A DNA stretch of 64,000 bases, from assembly GCF_042433055.1 (NCBI RefSeq), contig NZ_JBHLWB010000002.1, forward strand, positions 67,637-131,636, read 5' to 3'. The DNA comes from Gallibacterium trehalosifermentans. GTDB taxonomy: Bacteria > Pseudomonadota > Gammaproteobacteria > Enterobacterales > Pasteurellaceae. Under the pieces are notes generated by a model that did not search any database, was not told where the DNA came from, and was given only the letters and a program-made list of their open reading frames with translations. This document shows positions 43,854-54,638 of the stretch, one piece after another. Numbering within the stretch: the first letter of the stretch is position 1; each line of letters opens with the position of its first letter. A program made the position numbers and the translations under genes.

Positions 43854-43878
43854 GTTCCGCTATACGGTGGAACTTGAC
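43849..43878 (-). terminator. Hairpin downstream of ftsX
   Basis: A 12-bp stem (43849-43860 with 43867-43878, one wobble pair) begins nine bases after the ftsX stop. It has no T-tail on the minus strand, so it may be a weak terminator or 3' end stabiliser. Confidence 0.5.
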
Positions 43879-43886
43879 TTTTCGGA

Positions 43887-44822
43887 TTAATATTTCTTTT
43901 CAAAATCATTAATGTGTTTGTTTGCTGAAATCCATGCAGCGGCATAGCCAATAGCGGAACAAATAATGATCACAAACAGAATCTCAGGAATTGCTAAACC
44001 ATGTAATTCAAATTTAAAGGCAAAGATATTGGCAACATAACTTACTGCGGTTGAAAAGTAGCTTATTAAGAGAAAACTAAATAATGCTGCTAAAACACTG
44101 CCTAATATGCCGTAAATAATGCCAGTACAAAGAAATGGACGTAAGATAAAGTGATTCGTTGCACCAAGTAATTTCATCACTTCAATATTTGAACGGCTGC
44201 TATACACATCAGAACGCACACTATTACCAATGACTAAAAAGACAGCAAGACTCATTAAGATACTGCAAATAATAGCAATTTGTGCAATTAAGTAAGATAC
44301 TGCGCCCAGTTTCTCCACCCAATCATCATCTAAACGCACTTCCTGTACACCTTTAATTTTGTTTAATGCTGTGCGTAATGATAAAAGCTCATTGGTATTT
44401 TGATATTCTTTAGTAGGTTTAATCATCACCACTGCGGGAAGAGGATTATCGTCCAATAGGGCTAACTCCTCACCAAATCCAGACCATTGACGAAAATCTT
44501 CAAGACTTTTTTGGCGAGAAATATAATTTAGTGAAGCAACACCCTCTTGTGTGCGTAATTTTTCTACAACCCCTGTGGTATCTTGTTCACTAAGATTCTT
44601 ATTTAGATAAACAGCTAATTCAGATTCTGGATAAAAATTATCCACTGCATATTGCACATTTTTCCATAACAAATAAGTCGTAACAGGGACGGTTAAGGAG
44701 ACTGCAATGACTAATACCGTGAGTAAAGTGCCTAATTTTCTTTTATATAATTCACGTATCACCATTTGGAAAACGATTTTAAGTTGTAGCCAAAGTGGCG
44801 CATTCACATGACGTTGACTCAT
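43887..44822 (-). CDS. ftsX: Cell division protein FtsX
   Basis: FtsX is the membrane subunit of the FtsEX complex, which couples the divisome to septal amidase activation. It has 311 residues: a cytoplasmic N-terminus, TM1 near 32-52, a periplasmic domain at about 60-165, and three more helices near 170-195, 225-250 and 275-300. The motif SNIEVMKLLGATNHFILRPF near 207-226 is typical. It is the last gene of the leftward ftsY-ftsE-ftsX operon. Confidence 0.95.
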   Translation of the reverse strand: MSQRHVNAPLWLQLKIVFQMVIRELYKRKLGTLLTVLVIAVSLTVPVTTYLLWKNVQYAVDNFYPESELAVYLNKNLSEQDTTGVVEKLRTQEGVASLNYISRQKSLEDFRQWSGFGEELALLDDNPLPAVVMIKPTKEYQNTNELLSLRTALNKIKGVQEVRLDDDWVEKLGAVSYLIAQIAIICSILMSLAVFLVIGNSVRSDVYSSRSNIEVMKLLGATNHFILRPFLCTGIIYGILGSVLAALFSFLLISYFSTAVSYVANIFAFKFELHGLAIPEILFVIIICSAIGYAAAWISANKHINDFEKKY

Positions 44823-44832
44823 AATAATCCTA

Positions 44833-45498
44833 TTAACGAAAAAATTGTTTCAAATGTCCTTGTTCAAGTACGATTGTTGGTTTTGGGGTTTGCGAAATGA
44901 TATTAACGTCGTGCGTGGCAATAATCACTGTTACGCCCATTTGATTTAATTGCTCAAAAAGTCGGAAAATATCTAATGATAACTCTTTATCTAAATTACC
45001 TGTTGGCTCATCTGCTAATAAAAGTTGTGGTTTATTAACAATCGCTCGAGCAATATCAATACGTTGTTGTTCACCACCAGAAAGCTGTTGTGGATAATAA
45101 TCTGCTCGATGAAATAACCCTACTCGATCGAGTGCTGCCGACGCTCGCCGTTTAACTTCGGAAGGGTGCATACCATTAATGACCAGTGGCAAACCGACAT
45201 TATCTAGGACAGTATAACTGGTTAGTAAACGGTAATCCTGATGGACCATACCAATTTGACGGCGTAGATAAGGCATTTCTGAAGCAGAAAGGCGAGTAAT
45301 ATCATGTCCGTTGAACCAAATATTGCCACCATTAGCCCGTTCAATACCTAAAATCAATTTAAGTAAAGTACTTTTACCTGCGCCCGAATGCCCTGTAATA
45401 TAAGTCATACTACCTGCAGGTAAATGAAAATTTAATCCTTGTAATGCGGGTTTTGTTCCACCGCTATACACTTTACTTACATCGGAAAATCGAATCAT
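44833..45498 (-). CDS. ftsE: Cell division ATP-binding protein FtsE
   Basis: FtsE is the ABC ATPase of the FtsEX complex. It has 221 residues, with Walker A GHSGAGKST at about 36-44, signature LSGGEQQRIDIARA near 139, Walker B LLLADEPTGNLD near 160 and switch His in IIATHD near 194. It is ten bases from ftsX and nine from ftsY, so cotranscription is clear. Confidence 0.97.
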   Translation of the reverse strand: MIRFSDVSKVYSGGTKPALQGLNFHLPAGSMTYITGHSGAGKSTLLKLILGIERANGGNIWFNGHDITRLSASEMPYLRRQIGMVHQDYRLLTSYTVLDNVGLPLVINGMHPSEVKRRASAALDRVGLFHRADYYPQQLSGGEQQRIDIARAIVNKPQLLLADEPTGNLDKELSLDIFRLFEQLNQMGVTVIIATHDVNIISQTPKPTIVLEQGHLKQFFR

Positions 45499-45507
45499 AG
45501 TTTTTCC

Positions 45508-46884
<1,377 letters not shown>

Positions 46885-47013
46885 AGATTAAAATACCAAG
46901 TTAAATCACTAAAAATTAACGTAAAATAAGGTTATTCAAATTTATTAAAGATAGACTAAAATACGCGCTAGTTTATCATTTAAATTCATCTATGCTTAGT
47001 ATTTCTTCTAATT

Positions 47014-47613
47014 ATGGCAAAAAACCTCTCAAAAATTCCACAAGGTAAAGGTGAAGTGCGAATTATCGCTGGGTTATGGCGAGGTCGAAAGTTACCTGTA
47101 TTGTTATCACAAGGGTTACGTCCGACATCTGATCGTGTGCGTGAAACCTTATTTAATTGGTTAATGAATGATATTGTTGAGGCGAGATGTTTAGATTGTT
47201 TTGCGGGGAGTGGGGCATTAGGTTTTGAAGCCCTTTCTCGACACGCTGCAAAAGTTGTTATGCTAGAGAAGTCCACAGTAATAGCAAAGCAGTTAAAACA
47301 AAATCTACAACAATTAAAAACAGAAAAAGGGGAGGTACATTGTACTGACACATTGCAATATTTAACGCAACAAACGGTGGAACAGCCGTTTGATATCGTC
47401 TTTCTTGATCCCCCTTTTCATCAAAACTTATTGGCGCAAACCTTGTGTTTATTAGATTCTGAACACTGGTTAGCAGAAAATGCGTTAATTTATATTGAGA
47501 GTGAAAAAGATCTCACCACATTAGCGATTCCAGCAAATTGGCTATTATTGAAAGAAAAATTTACCCAGCAAGTCGCCTATCGTTTATATCAAAAGCAAGG
47601 AAAATCTGAATGA
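47014..47613 (+). CDS. rsmD: 16S rRNA (guanine966-N2)-methyltransferase RsmD
   Basis: RsmD methylates G966 of 16S rRNA. It has 199 residues. It shows the N-terminal basic block EVRIIAGLWRGRKLPV near 14-29, RPTSDRVRETLFNWL near 36, the SAM motif LDCFAGSGALGFEALSR near 59 and the catalytic DPPF near 129. It is divergent from ftsY, as in E. coli, and overlaps the next gene by ATGA (47610-47613). Confidence 0.96.
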   Translation: MAKNLSKIPQGKGEVRIIAGLWRGRKLPVLLSQGLRPTSDRVRETLFNWLMNDIVEARCLDCFAGSGALGFEALSRHAAKVVMLEKSTVIAKQLKQNLQQLKTEKGEVHCTDTLQYLTQQTVEQPFDIVFLDPPFHQNLLAQTLCLLDSEHWLAENALIYIESEKDLTTLAIPANWLLLKEKFTQQVAYRLYQKQGKSE

Positions 47614-48602
47614 AAGCACTCGTCCTTCGTCAATCTGACACTGAACCATTTAGCGCACAATTAGAAAATATAGATGAACATTTTATCCCAGAAGCACAGC
47701 GTGAAGGGAAGATTAAAGTGAAAGTGCATTATTCTTCTCTCAATTATAAAGATGCCTTGGCAGTTTGTGGGGTAGGAAAAATCATCAAAAATTATCCATT
47801 TATTCCTGGTATCGATTTAGTGGGTAGTGTTGCACAGAGTCAAGACCCCGATTTTAAAGTGGGCGATTTAGTGTTGATGACAGGGTTTGGTTATGGTGAA
47901 GTGCAATTTGGTGGTATGAGTGAGTATGCTTTTGTTGCGCCAGAGCATCTTATTAAATTGTCGGGTGCATTAACGGAATACAAAGCGATTGCATTAGGTA
48001 CGGCAGGATTGACAGCTATGTTGTGTGTCAATGAATTGCGTCATTCTGGAGTGATGCCTGATGATGGAGATATTGTTGTTACGGGAGCAAGTGGTGGTGT
48101 GGGATCGATAACGACCTATTTATTGCGTCAATTAGGTTATCAGGTGATTGCTATTTCAGGGAATACAGCTCGTTACCAATCCTTATTAAATTTAGGCGTA
48201 AAGAAAATTTATGACCGAGACCATTTTAATGAACCAAGCCGACCATTAGAGAAACAGCAATTTGCTGGCGTAATTGACACGGTGGGTGGGCAAATTTTGG
48301 CAAATTTATTGAGTAAAGTGCAATATGGTGGTTGTGTAGTCTGTTGTGGTTTAGCACAAAGCTACCAACTCAACACAACGGTGATGCCATTTATTTTACG
48401 TCATATCCGTTTGCAAGGTGTGGATTCCGTCTATTTTCCATTGGAACAACGCAAAGCCGTGTGGCAAGAATTAGCAAAATTAGTGGCAGATGACTATCTG
48501 CAAACATTTACCCGAGAAATTTTGCTCGCTGATGTGCCTGTTTATGGACAAAAATTATTACAACATCAGTTATATGGTCGCACGATTGTGAAAGTTGGGT
48601 GA
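47610..48602 (+). CDS. YhdH/AcuI-type quinone (acrylyl-CoA) reductase
   Basis: The 330-residue protein is a zinc-free medium-chain dehydrogenase. Family features are HYSSLNYKDALAVCGVGKI near 35-53, PFIPGIDLVGSV near 58, GTAGLTAMLCVNEL near 130 and the NADPH motif GASGGVGSITTYLL near 155. YhdH/AcuI members reduce acryloyl-CoA or quinone-like electrophiles. It is translationally coupled to rsmD. Confidence 0.9.
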   Translation: MKALVLRQSDTEPFSAQLENIDEHFIPEAQREGKIKVKVHYSSLNYKDALAVCGVGKIIKNYPFIPGIDLVGSVAQSQDPDFKVGDLVLMTGFGYGEVQFGGMSEYAFVAPEHLIKLSGALTEYKAIALGTAGLTAMLCVNELRHSGVMPDDGDIVVTGASGGVGSITTYLLRQLGYQVIAISGNTARYQSLLNLGVKKIYDRDHFNEPSRPLEKQQFAGVIDTVGGQILANLLSKVQYGGCVVCCGLAQSYQLNTTVMPFILRHIRLQGVDSVYFPLEQRKAVWQELAKLVADDYLQTFTREILLADVPVYGQKLLQHQLYGRTIVKVG

Positions 48603-48645
48603 TTATTTTATTGTTCCAAATTATTCATATATGTTTTTTACCATT

Positions 48646-49067
48646 TTATTCCTGTGCCCGTTGCCGATCTTCCGCAGTTACTGAAGTTAGTTGCGCCAAT
48701 TTCGGCTTCAACCACGCACCAATGCCGCTTGGTTTTGTTTTAACTGGGATTGCACATTGCTATATTCCAAAGTTGCCAATATTTGACCTTTTTTCACATG
48801 ATCGCCTGCTTCCACTAGAACAGATAAAACTTGTTGATCTTGCAATGCTGTTCCAATGGCAATTTCTTCCTTCGCTACCCATGTACCAGAAAGTTTTAGT
48901 GTTTTTGCAAAATCAATCTGTTGTGGTTTTATTACACTGATTTTCAGTGAAGAATCGTTGTTTTCGGCTGCCTGAAAAGACTGGGTATCTTGTTTCTGAC
49001 ACCCAGAGCAAAATAGACTGAATAAGCTCAGAAAGAGAATAATCATTCGCATGAAATTAAGTCCCAA
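48646..49067 (-). pseudogene. Truncated RND/HlyD-type efflux adaptor (MFP) gene
   Basis: The frame 49067-48708 gives 119 residues: a lipoprotein signal with lipobox FCSGC (Cys near 23), then the start of an MFP adaptor (SGTWVAKEEIAIGTALQ near 60, VLVEAGDHVKKGQILATLE near 82-100). It stops at TGA just where the coiled-coil hairpin should begin (QAALVRG). A second frame carries on to TAA 48646-48648 with LKPKLAQLTSVTAEDRQRAQ. Normal adaptors have 350-400 residues, and no pump gene follows, so this is a deleted and frameshifted remnant. Confidence 0.75.
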
Positions 49068-49072
49068 ATATT

Positions 49073-49094
49073 ACTATATTTTCGGTATTATAGT
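49073..49094. promoter_or_regulatory. Inverted repeat in the MarR-gene intergenic region
   Basis: ACTATA (49073-49078) and TATAGT (49089-49094) flank a 10-base spacer. Nearby TTTTTAGGAC appears at about 49096-49105 and 49184-49193, and in inverted form near 49059. These may be MarR operators controlling both divergent genes. Confidence 0.4.
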
Positions 49095-49196
49095 ATTTTT
49101 TAGGACCAAATCAAGTAAATTTTAAGACTATTTTTCTTGTATTTTTGGCTTTGTAACGTTAGAATGAAATTCATGAATGGTCATTTTTAGGACTTG

Positions 49197-49655
49197 ATGA
49201 TGCGTAGCAATAATATTGATTTATTAGGAAAATATGTTAGCGAGGCTGATGCAACAATGGAAATGTGGATAGCGAAACTTGGTTTGTCATATAACAGCTA
49301 TGCGGTGTTGTATTCGTTAGCCGCGGCTGAAAATCAAGGTTTAACGCAAAAACAAATCAGCGAAGAATGGTTTTTGCCGAAACAAACCGTTTTTAATATC
49401 TGCAAAGAATTTAAAGCCAAAGGTTGGATTGAGTTTCGTGAAAGCTCAACCGACAAGCGGGAACGTATGATGTATTTGACCGATGTAGGACAAGCCAAAG
49501 CCGAGCCTGTTTGGCAGCTTACCGATCAACTCAGTCAAAAAACTTTTGCTGTGTTAGGTAAACAAAAAACAACTCAACTTTTTGCTTTACTGCAAGAATT
49601 TAGTCGAATTTGTCAGAAGCAAATGGAAGAAATTCCTATCGAAATAGACAATTAA
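49197..49655 (+). CDS. MarR family transcriptional regulator
   Basis: The 152-residue protein has the winged-helix pattern LTQKQISEEWFLPKQTVFNI near 48-67 and the wing with RESSTDKRERMMYLTDVGQ near 80-98. AGGA precedes tandem ATGs at 49197 and 49200. It is divergent from the broken efflux adaptor and followed 30 bases later by an ABC membrane protein, which is its likely target. Confidence 0.92.
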   Translation: MMRSNNIDLLGKYVSEADATMEMWIAKLGLSYNSYAVLYSLAAAENQGLTQKQISEEWFLPKQTVFNICKEFKAKGWIEFRESSTDKRERMMYLTDVGQAKAEPVWQLTDQLSQKTFAVLGKQKTTQLFALLQEFSRICQKQMEEIPIEIDN

Positions 49656-49685
49656 TATCTTATCTTTACTGAGTTTAAATGTGAA

Positions 49686-50561
49686 ATGATGAAACTTATC
49701 GCTCAATCAGAGCCAACGATGCTGCGTTCGCTGAAAACGATTGGTCAACAGCATAAGAAACGCTTGTTATTGACGTTTAGTTTAGTTGCGGTTGAAAATA
49801 TTCTGTTCTTGATGTACCCATTGATTGGTAGTTTTGCTGTCAATGCGGTACTCAATCAGCAACTGATTTCAGCAGTGATCTATACCCTGTTGGTATTGGT
49901 CATTTGGAGTGTCGGCGCAATGCGGCGTGCCGTGGATACAAGAACTTTTACTAGAATTTATAGTGAGTTAGCCGTGCCCATTATCCTTAACCAACGAAAG
50001 AAAGGGGTAGATCTGTCCACTACCAATGCACGAGTTACGCTTTCGCGTGAGTTTGTTGATTTTTTTGAGCATCATTTGCCGATTTTAATCACATCGTTAT
50101 TTTCGATTTTGGGCGCTGTGATTATGCTGTTGTGGCTTGAATTTTGGTCAGGTTTTGTGGCGTTGCTGATTATGGTGATTTTTACTGCTATGTTGCCACA
50201 TTATGCCAAAGTCAATGACCATCTTTATTTTAAGCTTAATAACCGCCTTGAAAAAGAAGTAGATTGTATTGCCCGTTCACGCCATCGTGAATTGGTGAAA
50301 CATTATCATCTTATCGAAAAGTTACGTGTATTGATTTCCAATCGTGAAGCATTTGGTTATCTGATGATTGGTTGTTCAATGGCAATTTTATTTAGTGTTA
50401 CATTAACCATATTGACGCATAAATCTGGTGTAACAGCAGGACATATTTATGCTGTCATTACCTATTTATGGACATTTGCTATTAGCTTAGATGATGCACC
50501 TCAGTTGGTGGAAGAGTTGTCCAAATTAAAAGATATTGGACAGCGTGTGGGGCTGGAATAA
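49686..50561 (+). CDS. ABC transporter six-transmembrane-domain protein without ATPase
   Basis: The 291-residue protein has about six hydrophobic helices (near 27-45, 55-75, 130-150, 155-172, 225-245 and 250-270) in the pattern of an ABC exporter membrane domain (ABC_membrane_4-like). It ends after the helices, with no Walker A or signature motif and none in the next gene. The following gene is on the opposite strand, so the ATPase is absent or encoded elsewhere. Stand-alone proteins of this kind next to MarR genes are known; their function is unsettled. Confidence 0.8.
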   Translation: MMKLIAQSEPTMLRSLKTIGQQHKKRLLLTFSLVAVENILFLMYPLIGSFAVNAVLNQQLISAVIYTLLVLVIWSVGAMRRAVDTRTFTRIYSELAVPIILNQRKKGVDLSTTNARVTLSREFVDFFEHHLPILITSLFSILGAVIMLLWLEFWSGFVALLIMVIFTAMLPHYAKVNDHLYFKLNNRLEKEVDCIARSRHRELVKHYHLIEKLRVLISNREAFGYLMIGCSMAILFSVTLTILTHKSGVTAGHIYAVITYLWTFAISLDDAPQLVEELSKLKDIGQRVGLE

Positions 50562-50632
50562 GATAAACTGATATATGACTAGCAAAATTTAATGAAAAGT
50601 TTAATCAATTAAATTGTTTATCATATCTGAAA

Positions 50633-50667
50633 GGCTTAATTGAGACACAATTAAGCCAATTTTTTTC
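50633..50667 (+). terminator. Terminator between ABC membrane gene and rluA
   Basis: GGCTTAATTG (50633-50642) pairs with CAATTAAGCC (50648-50657), followed by AATTTTTTT on the plus strand. It can also serve rluA weakly. Confidence 0.88.
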
Positions 50668-50675
50668 TATTCAAT

Positions 50676-51329
50676 TTAAAACTCTGCTGGACAAGAAAAA
50701 GTCATTACTTCTTTCGTAATTGGGTGAGTGATGGTTAAACTCTCGGCGTGTAAGCAAAGGCGAGATGCCATTGCTTTTACTTGTGGTGGTGAATAGAACT
50801 TATCTCCTAAAATGGGGTGTCCTAATGCCAGCATATGTACGCGTAATTGGTGAGAGCGACCTGTAATGGGGGTCAGTTTTACACGAGTAGTGTTATTTGG
50901 ATAACGAGCGAGGACTTCGTAATGTGTTGTCGCTTTTTTCCCAACAATAAAATCAATACGTTGACGAGGGCGGTTTTCCCAATCACAGATCAATGGTAAA
51001 TCAATTTGCCCCTGATCTTGTTCAAGATGTCCCCATACTAATGCTTGATAGAATTTTTTCGGTTCACGATCACGAAATTGGCGTTTTAACTCTTTTTCTG
51101 CTGCTTTGGATAGGGCAAAGAGCAATATGCCGCTGGTTGCCATATCTAAACGATGAGCGGGTTCAGTAAAACCAAATTTTGCCGCAACACGGGTCGTCGC
51201 ACTATCTTGATATTGCGGTTGATTGCCAGGAACGGACAATAAGCCGCTTTGTTTATTAATCACGGCAATATGATTATCTTGATAGAGAATATGTAAACCT
51301 TCTGGTGGTTGGTAATCAATTAATGCCAT
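50676..51329 (-). CDS. rluA: Dual-specificity pseudouridine synthase RluA
   Basis: RluA makes pseudouridine at 23S rRNA U746 and tRNA U32. It has 217 residues, as in E. coli, with no S4 domain. The catalytic aspartate is in AHRLDMATSGILLFA near 57-71; GRSHQLRVHMLALGHPILGD near 155 is the second family motif. The rapA gene lies three bases upstream in the same direction, as in E. coli. Confidence 0.96.
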   Translation of the reverse strand: MALIDYQPPEGLHILYQDNHIAVINKQSGLLSVPGNQPQYQDSATTRVAAKFGFTEPAHRLDMATSGILLFALSKAAEKELKRQFRDREPKKFYQALVWGHLEQDQGQIDLPLICDWENRPRQRIDFIVGKKATTHYEVLARYPNNTTRVKLTPITGRSHQLRVHMLALGHPILGDKFYSPPQVKAMASRLCLHAESLTITHPITKEVMTFSCPAEF

Positions 51330-51332
51330 ACG

Positions 51333-54251
51333 TTACTCTTTGTTACTAATAATGACGCGTAAGCTATCTAAACGCCAACTTGCAGCATTGAGTTGCTGTA
51401 AGGATTGTTCGATCAGCTGTTCTAGCTGAGTAATTTCGTCAGGGCGAATATTCTTATTCACAGCTTGCAAGGCGGTTAAACGATTTAATTCTGCATATAA
51501 TGTTTTATCTGCATTCTCGATTGCTTGTTGGATGATTTCATTGGCTTGTGGTGCAATGAGCTCTTGTGAGTGCTTAATTAAACGCTCAACATCTGCTTTT
51601 GTCATTTTAACCATTTTATTCGCCACATTTTTATTAATTGGTTTCAGCTGTTTTTCTAATCCTTTGAATGAAACCTGTGGCGCAAGATTATTCCCTTTAA
51701 TATCCAATAATAAACGTACTGGTGTTGGTGGCAAGAAGCGAGTTAATTGTAATGATTTCGGTGCCTGTGCTTCGACTACATAGATTAACTCAAGTAATAA
51801 TGTGCCTGCGGGTAAACCTTTATGTGGTAACAGGCTTACAGCCGTTTTACCAATATCACCAGAGGTAATTAAATCAATACCGTTGCGAACCATAGGATGA
51901 TCCCAAGTGAGGAATTCTACATCTTCACGAGCTAAAGCGAGTTGACGATTAAAGGTAACGGTAGATCCCTCTTCTTTTAAACCTGGGAAATCAGGGACAA
52001 GCATATGTCCTGTTGGTTGAATAACAATGGAATCTTCACCTAAATCCTCTTGTTCTAAACCGATGACATCAAATAGATTTAAGCAGAAATTAACTAAGTC
52101 AACTTGACCATCTTGTTGTTCAATATCGGCTGCAAGTTGTTGGGCAGCTTCGCCGCCATTAGAATTTAATTCTAAGAGGCGATCTCGCCCTTGTTCTAAT
52201 TCTTGTTGTAACGTTGCTTTATCTTTGGCAACTGCTTCAATAAAGTGCTTAAATTCCTCAAGATTAATGTCTGGATTATTCAAGAAAGTTTGTAATTGTT
52301 TGCCATATTTCGCAAATAAAGTTGCTCCCATTGGACAGGTTTGTTCAAATGCTCCAAGCCCCTGTTGATACCAATCCATGAGAACCATTTGTGCAGTATT
52401 GTTGAAATAAGGAACGTAAATTTGAATATCTTTATGTTGCCCAATACGATCCAAACGACCAATAGATTGTTCTAATACATCAGGATTGAGGGGGAGATTA
52501 AACAATACTAACCGACTGGCAAACTGGAAGTTTCGCCCTTCAGAACCAATGCTAGAACTAAGTAAAACTTTTGCGCCCTCTTCTTGTTGTGCAAAATAAG
52601 CGGCAGCGCGATCACGTTCGACAATGGACATTTTTTCGTGGAATACTGCGGATCGAATTCCCTCTTTTTCACGCAGAATTTTTTCCAGTTGTAGTACGGT
52701 GCTGGTTTGCTGACAGATAACTAATACTTTCTCTTGAGTATGATTCTTTAAAAAGGTAAATAACCATTCAATACGAGGGTCAAATTCCCACCATGCTGCA
52801 TCGTGATTGAATTGTTGGAAAATCATCTCTGGGTACAACGTATCTTGGTTGTTGTTTTGATTCAGTAAGTTGGCTACCTTTTGTGCGTTAGCATACTGTT
52901 TCGGTAATTCTAATTTAACCTGATGCAAAATACGTTTTGGGAAGCCTTTAACCGCTTGGCGGGTATTACGGAATAACAAACGACTTGTCCCATGACGGTC
53001 AACCAAATTTGCCATAAGTTCGTTTTTTGCTTCACGAACTTGTTCTTGATGACTGTTGACACCATTAATGATCCGAAGTAATGGTTCGATATCTTGTTCA
53101 GATAATAATTCTGTAAGGGTATTTTGTTCGTCGTTAGTTAATTTATGATCAGATAGCAAACTATTCACGGCATCAGCGACAGGACGATAGTGAGCTTGCT
53201 CATCAACAAAGGCTTGATAGTCATAGAAACGGTTTGGATCTAACAGACGTAAACGTGCAAAATGACTTTCCTGTCCTAGTTGTTCAGGGGTTGCGGTTAA
53301 AAGTAAAACGGAAGCTGTTTGTATGGCTAATTTTTCGACAAATGAATAGGCTTCACTCGGTGCATCAACGTGCCATTGTAAATGGTGGGCTTCATCGACA
53401 ATGAGCATATCCCATTGTGCGTTAATCGCCTCTTGCATTCGATTCGGCTGCGTGATCAACCAATCTAATGAACAAATTACTAACGACTCACTTTCAAATG
53501 GGTTGATGTTGATACTATGCCCATCTTCATCTTTGCGATCGAAATCTTGGCAACGTTCTTCATCAAAGAGTGAAAAGTTGAGATTAAATCGGCGTAACAT
53601 CTCAACTAGCCATTGGTGCTGTAATGTTTCAGGAACTAAAATTAAGACACGCTCAACACGTCCAGAGAAAAGTTGTTGTTGTAAAATCAATCCTGCTTCT
53701 AATGTTTTTCCTAAACCAACTTCATCAGCAAGTAAGACTCGAGGTGATAAACGGCGCCCAACTTCTTGTGCAATATGTAATTGATGTGGAATTAAACTTG
53801 CACGGGTACCACGCAAACCTCGCAATGGTGATTGAAATTGTTGCTGTTGATGTTGTAATGCGTGATAGCGTAATGAAAAACGATCATTACGATCAATTTG
53901 AGCAGAAAAGAGACGATCTTGCGGTTTGCTAAACGTAATGTGATGAGCAAGATCTAATTCTTTGATCACTACCTCTTCATTGGAGGTTAGATTCTTTACC
54001 AAATACAAGGCAACGCTGTGATTTTCCATTACTTCAAGGACTTCTGCTTGCCACCCTTCATGATGATTAATAATGTCGCCTACTTGAAATAACACACGTG
54101 TCATTGGGGCGGCAGCAACAGAATAAACTCGGGTTTCATCTGCGGCAGGAAATAAAAAAGTAACAGTTCGATTATCAACTGCGGTAACTAAGCCCAATCC
54201 TAGGTTATTTTCGCTTTCACTAATCCAACGTTGTCCAATGGTAAATGACAT
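51333..54251 (-). CDS. rapA: RNA polymerase-associated helicase RapA
   Basis: RapA is a Swi2/Snf2 ATPase that recycles stalled RNA polymerase. ATG 54251 (MSFTIGQRWISESENNLGLG) is the family start, giving 972 residues; an in-frame start eleven codons upstream is unlikely. Helicase motifs are I DEVGLGKTLEAG near 176, II DEAHH near 280 and VI SIGRLDRIGQ near 605. The N-terminal Tudor-like domains and C-terminal region match full-length RapA. Confidence 0.97.
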   Translation of the reverse strand: MSFTIGQRWISESENNLGLGLVTAVDNRTVTFLFPAADETRVYSVAAAPMTRVLFQVGDIINHHEGWQAEVLEVMENHSVALYLVKNLTSNEEVVIKELDLAHHITFSKPQDRLFSAQIDRNDRFSLRYHALQHQQQQFQSPLRGLRGTRASLIPHQLHIAQEVGRRLSPRVLLADEVGLGKTLEAGLILQQQLFSGRVERVLILVPETLQHQWLVEMLRRFNLNFSLFDEERCQDFDRKDEDGHSININPFESESLVICSLDWLITQPNRMQEAINAQWDMLIVDEAHHLQWHVDAPSEAYSFVEKLAIQTASVLLLTATPEQLGQESHFARLRLLDPNRFYDYQAFVDEQAHYRPVADAVNSLLSDHKLTNDEQNTLTELLSEQDIEPLLRIINGVNSHQEQVREAKNELMANLVDRHGTSRLLFRNTRQAVKGFPKRILHQVKLELPKQYANAQKVANLLNQNNNQDTLYPEMIFQQFNHDAAWWEFDPRIEWLFTFLKNHTQEKVLVICQQTSTVLQLEKILREKEGIRSAVFHEKMSIVERDRAAAYFAQQEEGAKVLLSSSIGSEGRNFQFASRLVLFNLPLNPDVLEQSIGRLDRIGQHKDIQIYVPYFNNTAQMVLMDWYQQGLGAFEQTCPMGATLFAKYGKQLQTFLNNPDINLEEFKHFIEAVAKDKATLQQELEQGRDRLLELNSNGGEAAQQLAADIEQQDGQVDLVNFCLNLFDVIGLEQEDLGEDSIVIQPTGHMLVPDFPGLKEEGSTVTFNRQLALAREDVEFLTWDHPMVRNGIDLITSGDIGKTAVSLLPHKGLPAGTLLLELIYVVEAQAPKSLQLTRFLPPTPVRLLLDIKGNNLAPQVSFKGLEKQLKPINKNVANKMVKMTKADVERLIKHSQELIAPQANEIIQQAIENADKTLYAELNRLTALQAVNKNIRPDEITQLEQLIEQSLQQLNAASWRLDSLRVIISNKE

Positions 54252-54638
54252 AGTTTGTATTCTTCTCTTATCTGTTCTGAGCAATCGTAAAAATAAGGGC
54301 GGATTTTACTCTGAATAAGATGGAAAGCCAAAGGATTTACATGATTTTTAATGTTTTATTTGGAGTAGTTAAATGATTTATTTTTTCACTCAAATGGCGA
54401 TTTAGGTTTCAGCCTAGTGTCTTGCTATACCTCATTTTGTTAAGATTTTCCGAGCGACAAAAGCGGATTTTCTGTGAAAAATTAGATGTTTTTGCCTGAA
54501 AATCTTTCCTATATTTTGGCAGCTTATCAGAAACTCTTTGAGTATCTTACTTAAATCTAGATTAGTCAGCAGTCTAAACGCTTATTCTTGTTGAATAAGC
54601 GTTTTTGTTACTTCATTAATGTAGGCTTTGTTACTTCA
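54252..54638. other. Intergenic region between rapA and hslO with orphan hairpin
   Basis: There is no credible protein-coding gene. The left part should hold the rapA promoter on the minus strand. The right part has a strong hairpin (54576-54604) whose T-tail points rightward, although no plus-strand gene precedes it, and a 23-bp tandem duplication at 54607-54652. Confidence 0.5.
54576..54609 (+). terminator. Strong intrinsic terminator with no known upstream gene
   Basis: AAACGCTTATTC (54576-54587) pairs perfectly with GAATAAGCGTTT (54593-54604), followed by TTGTT on the plus strand (TTTTTGTT including the stem end). On the minus strand it could act for hslO but with a poor tail. Confidence 0.7.
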
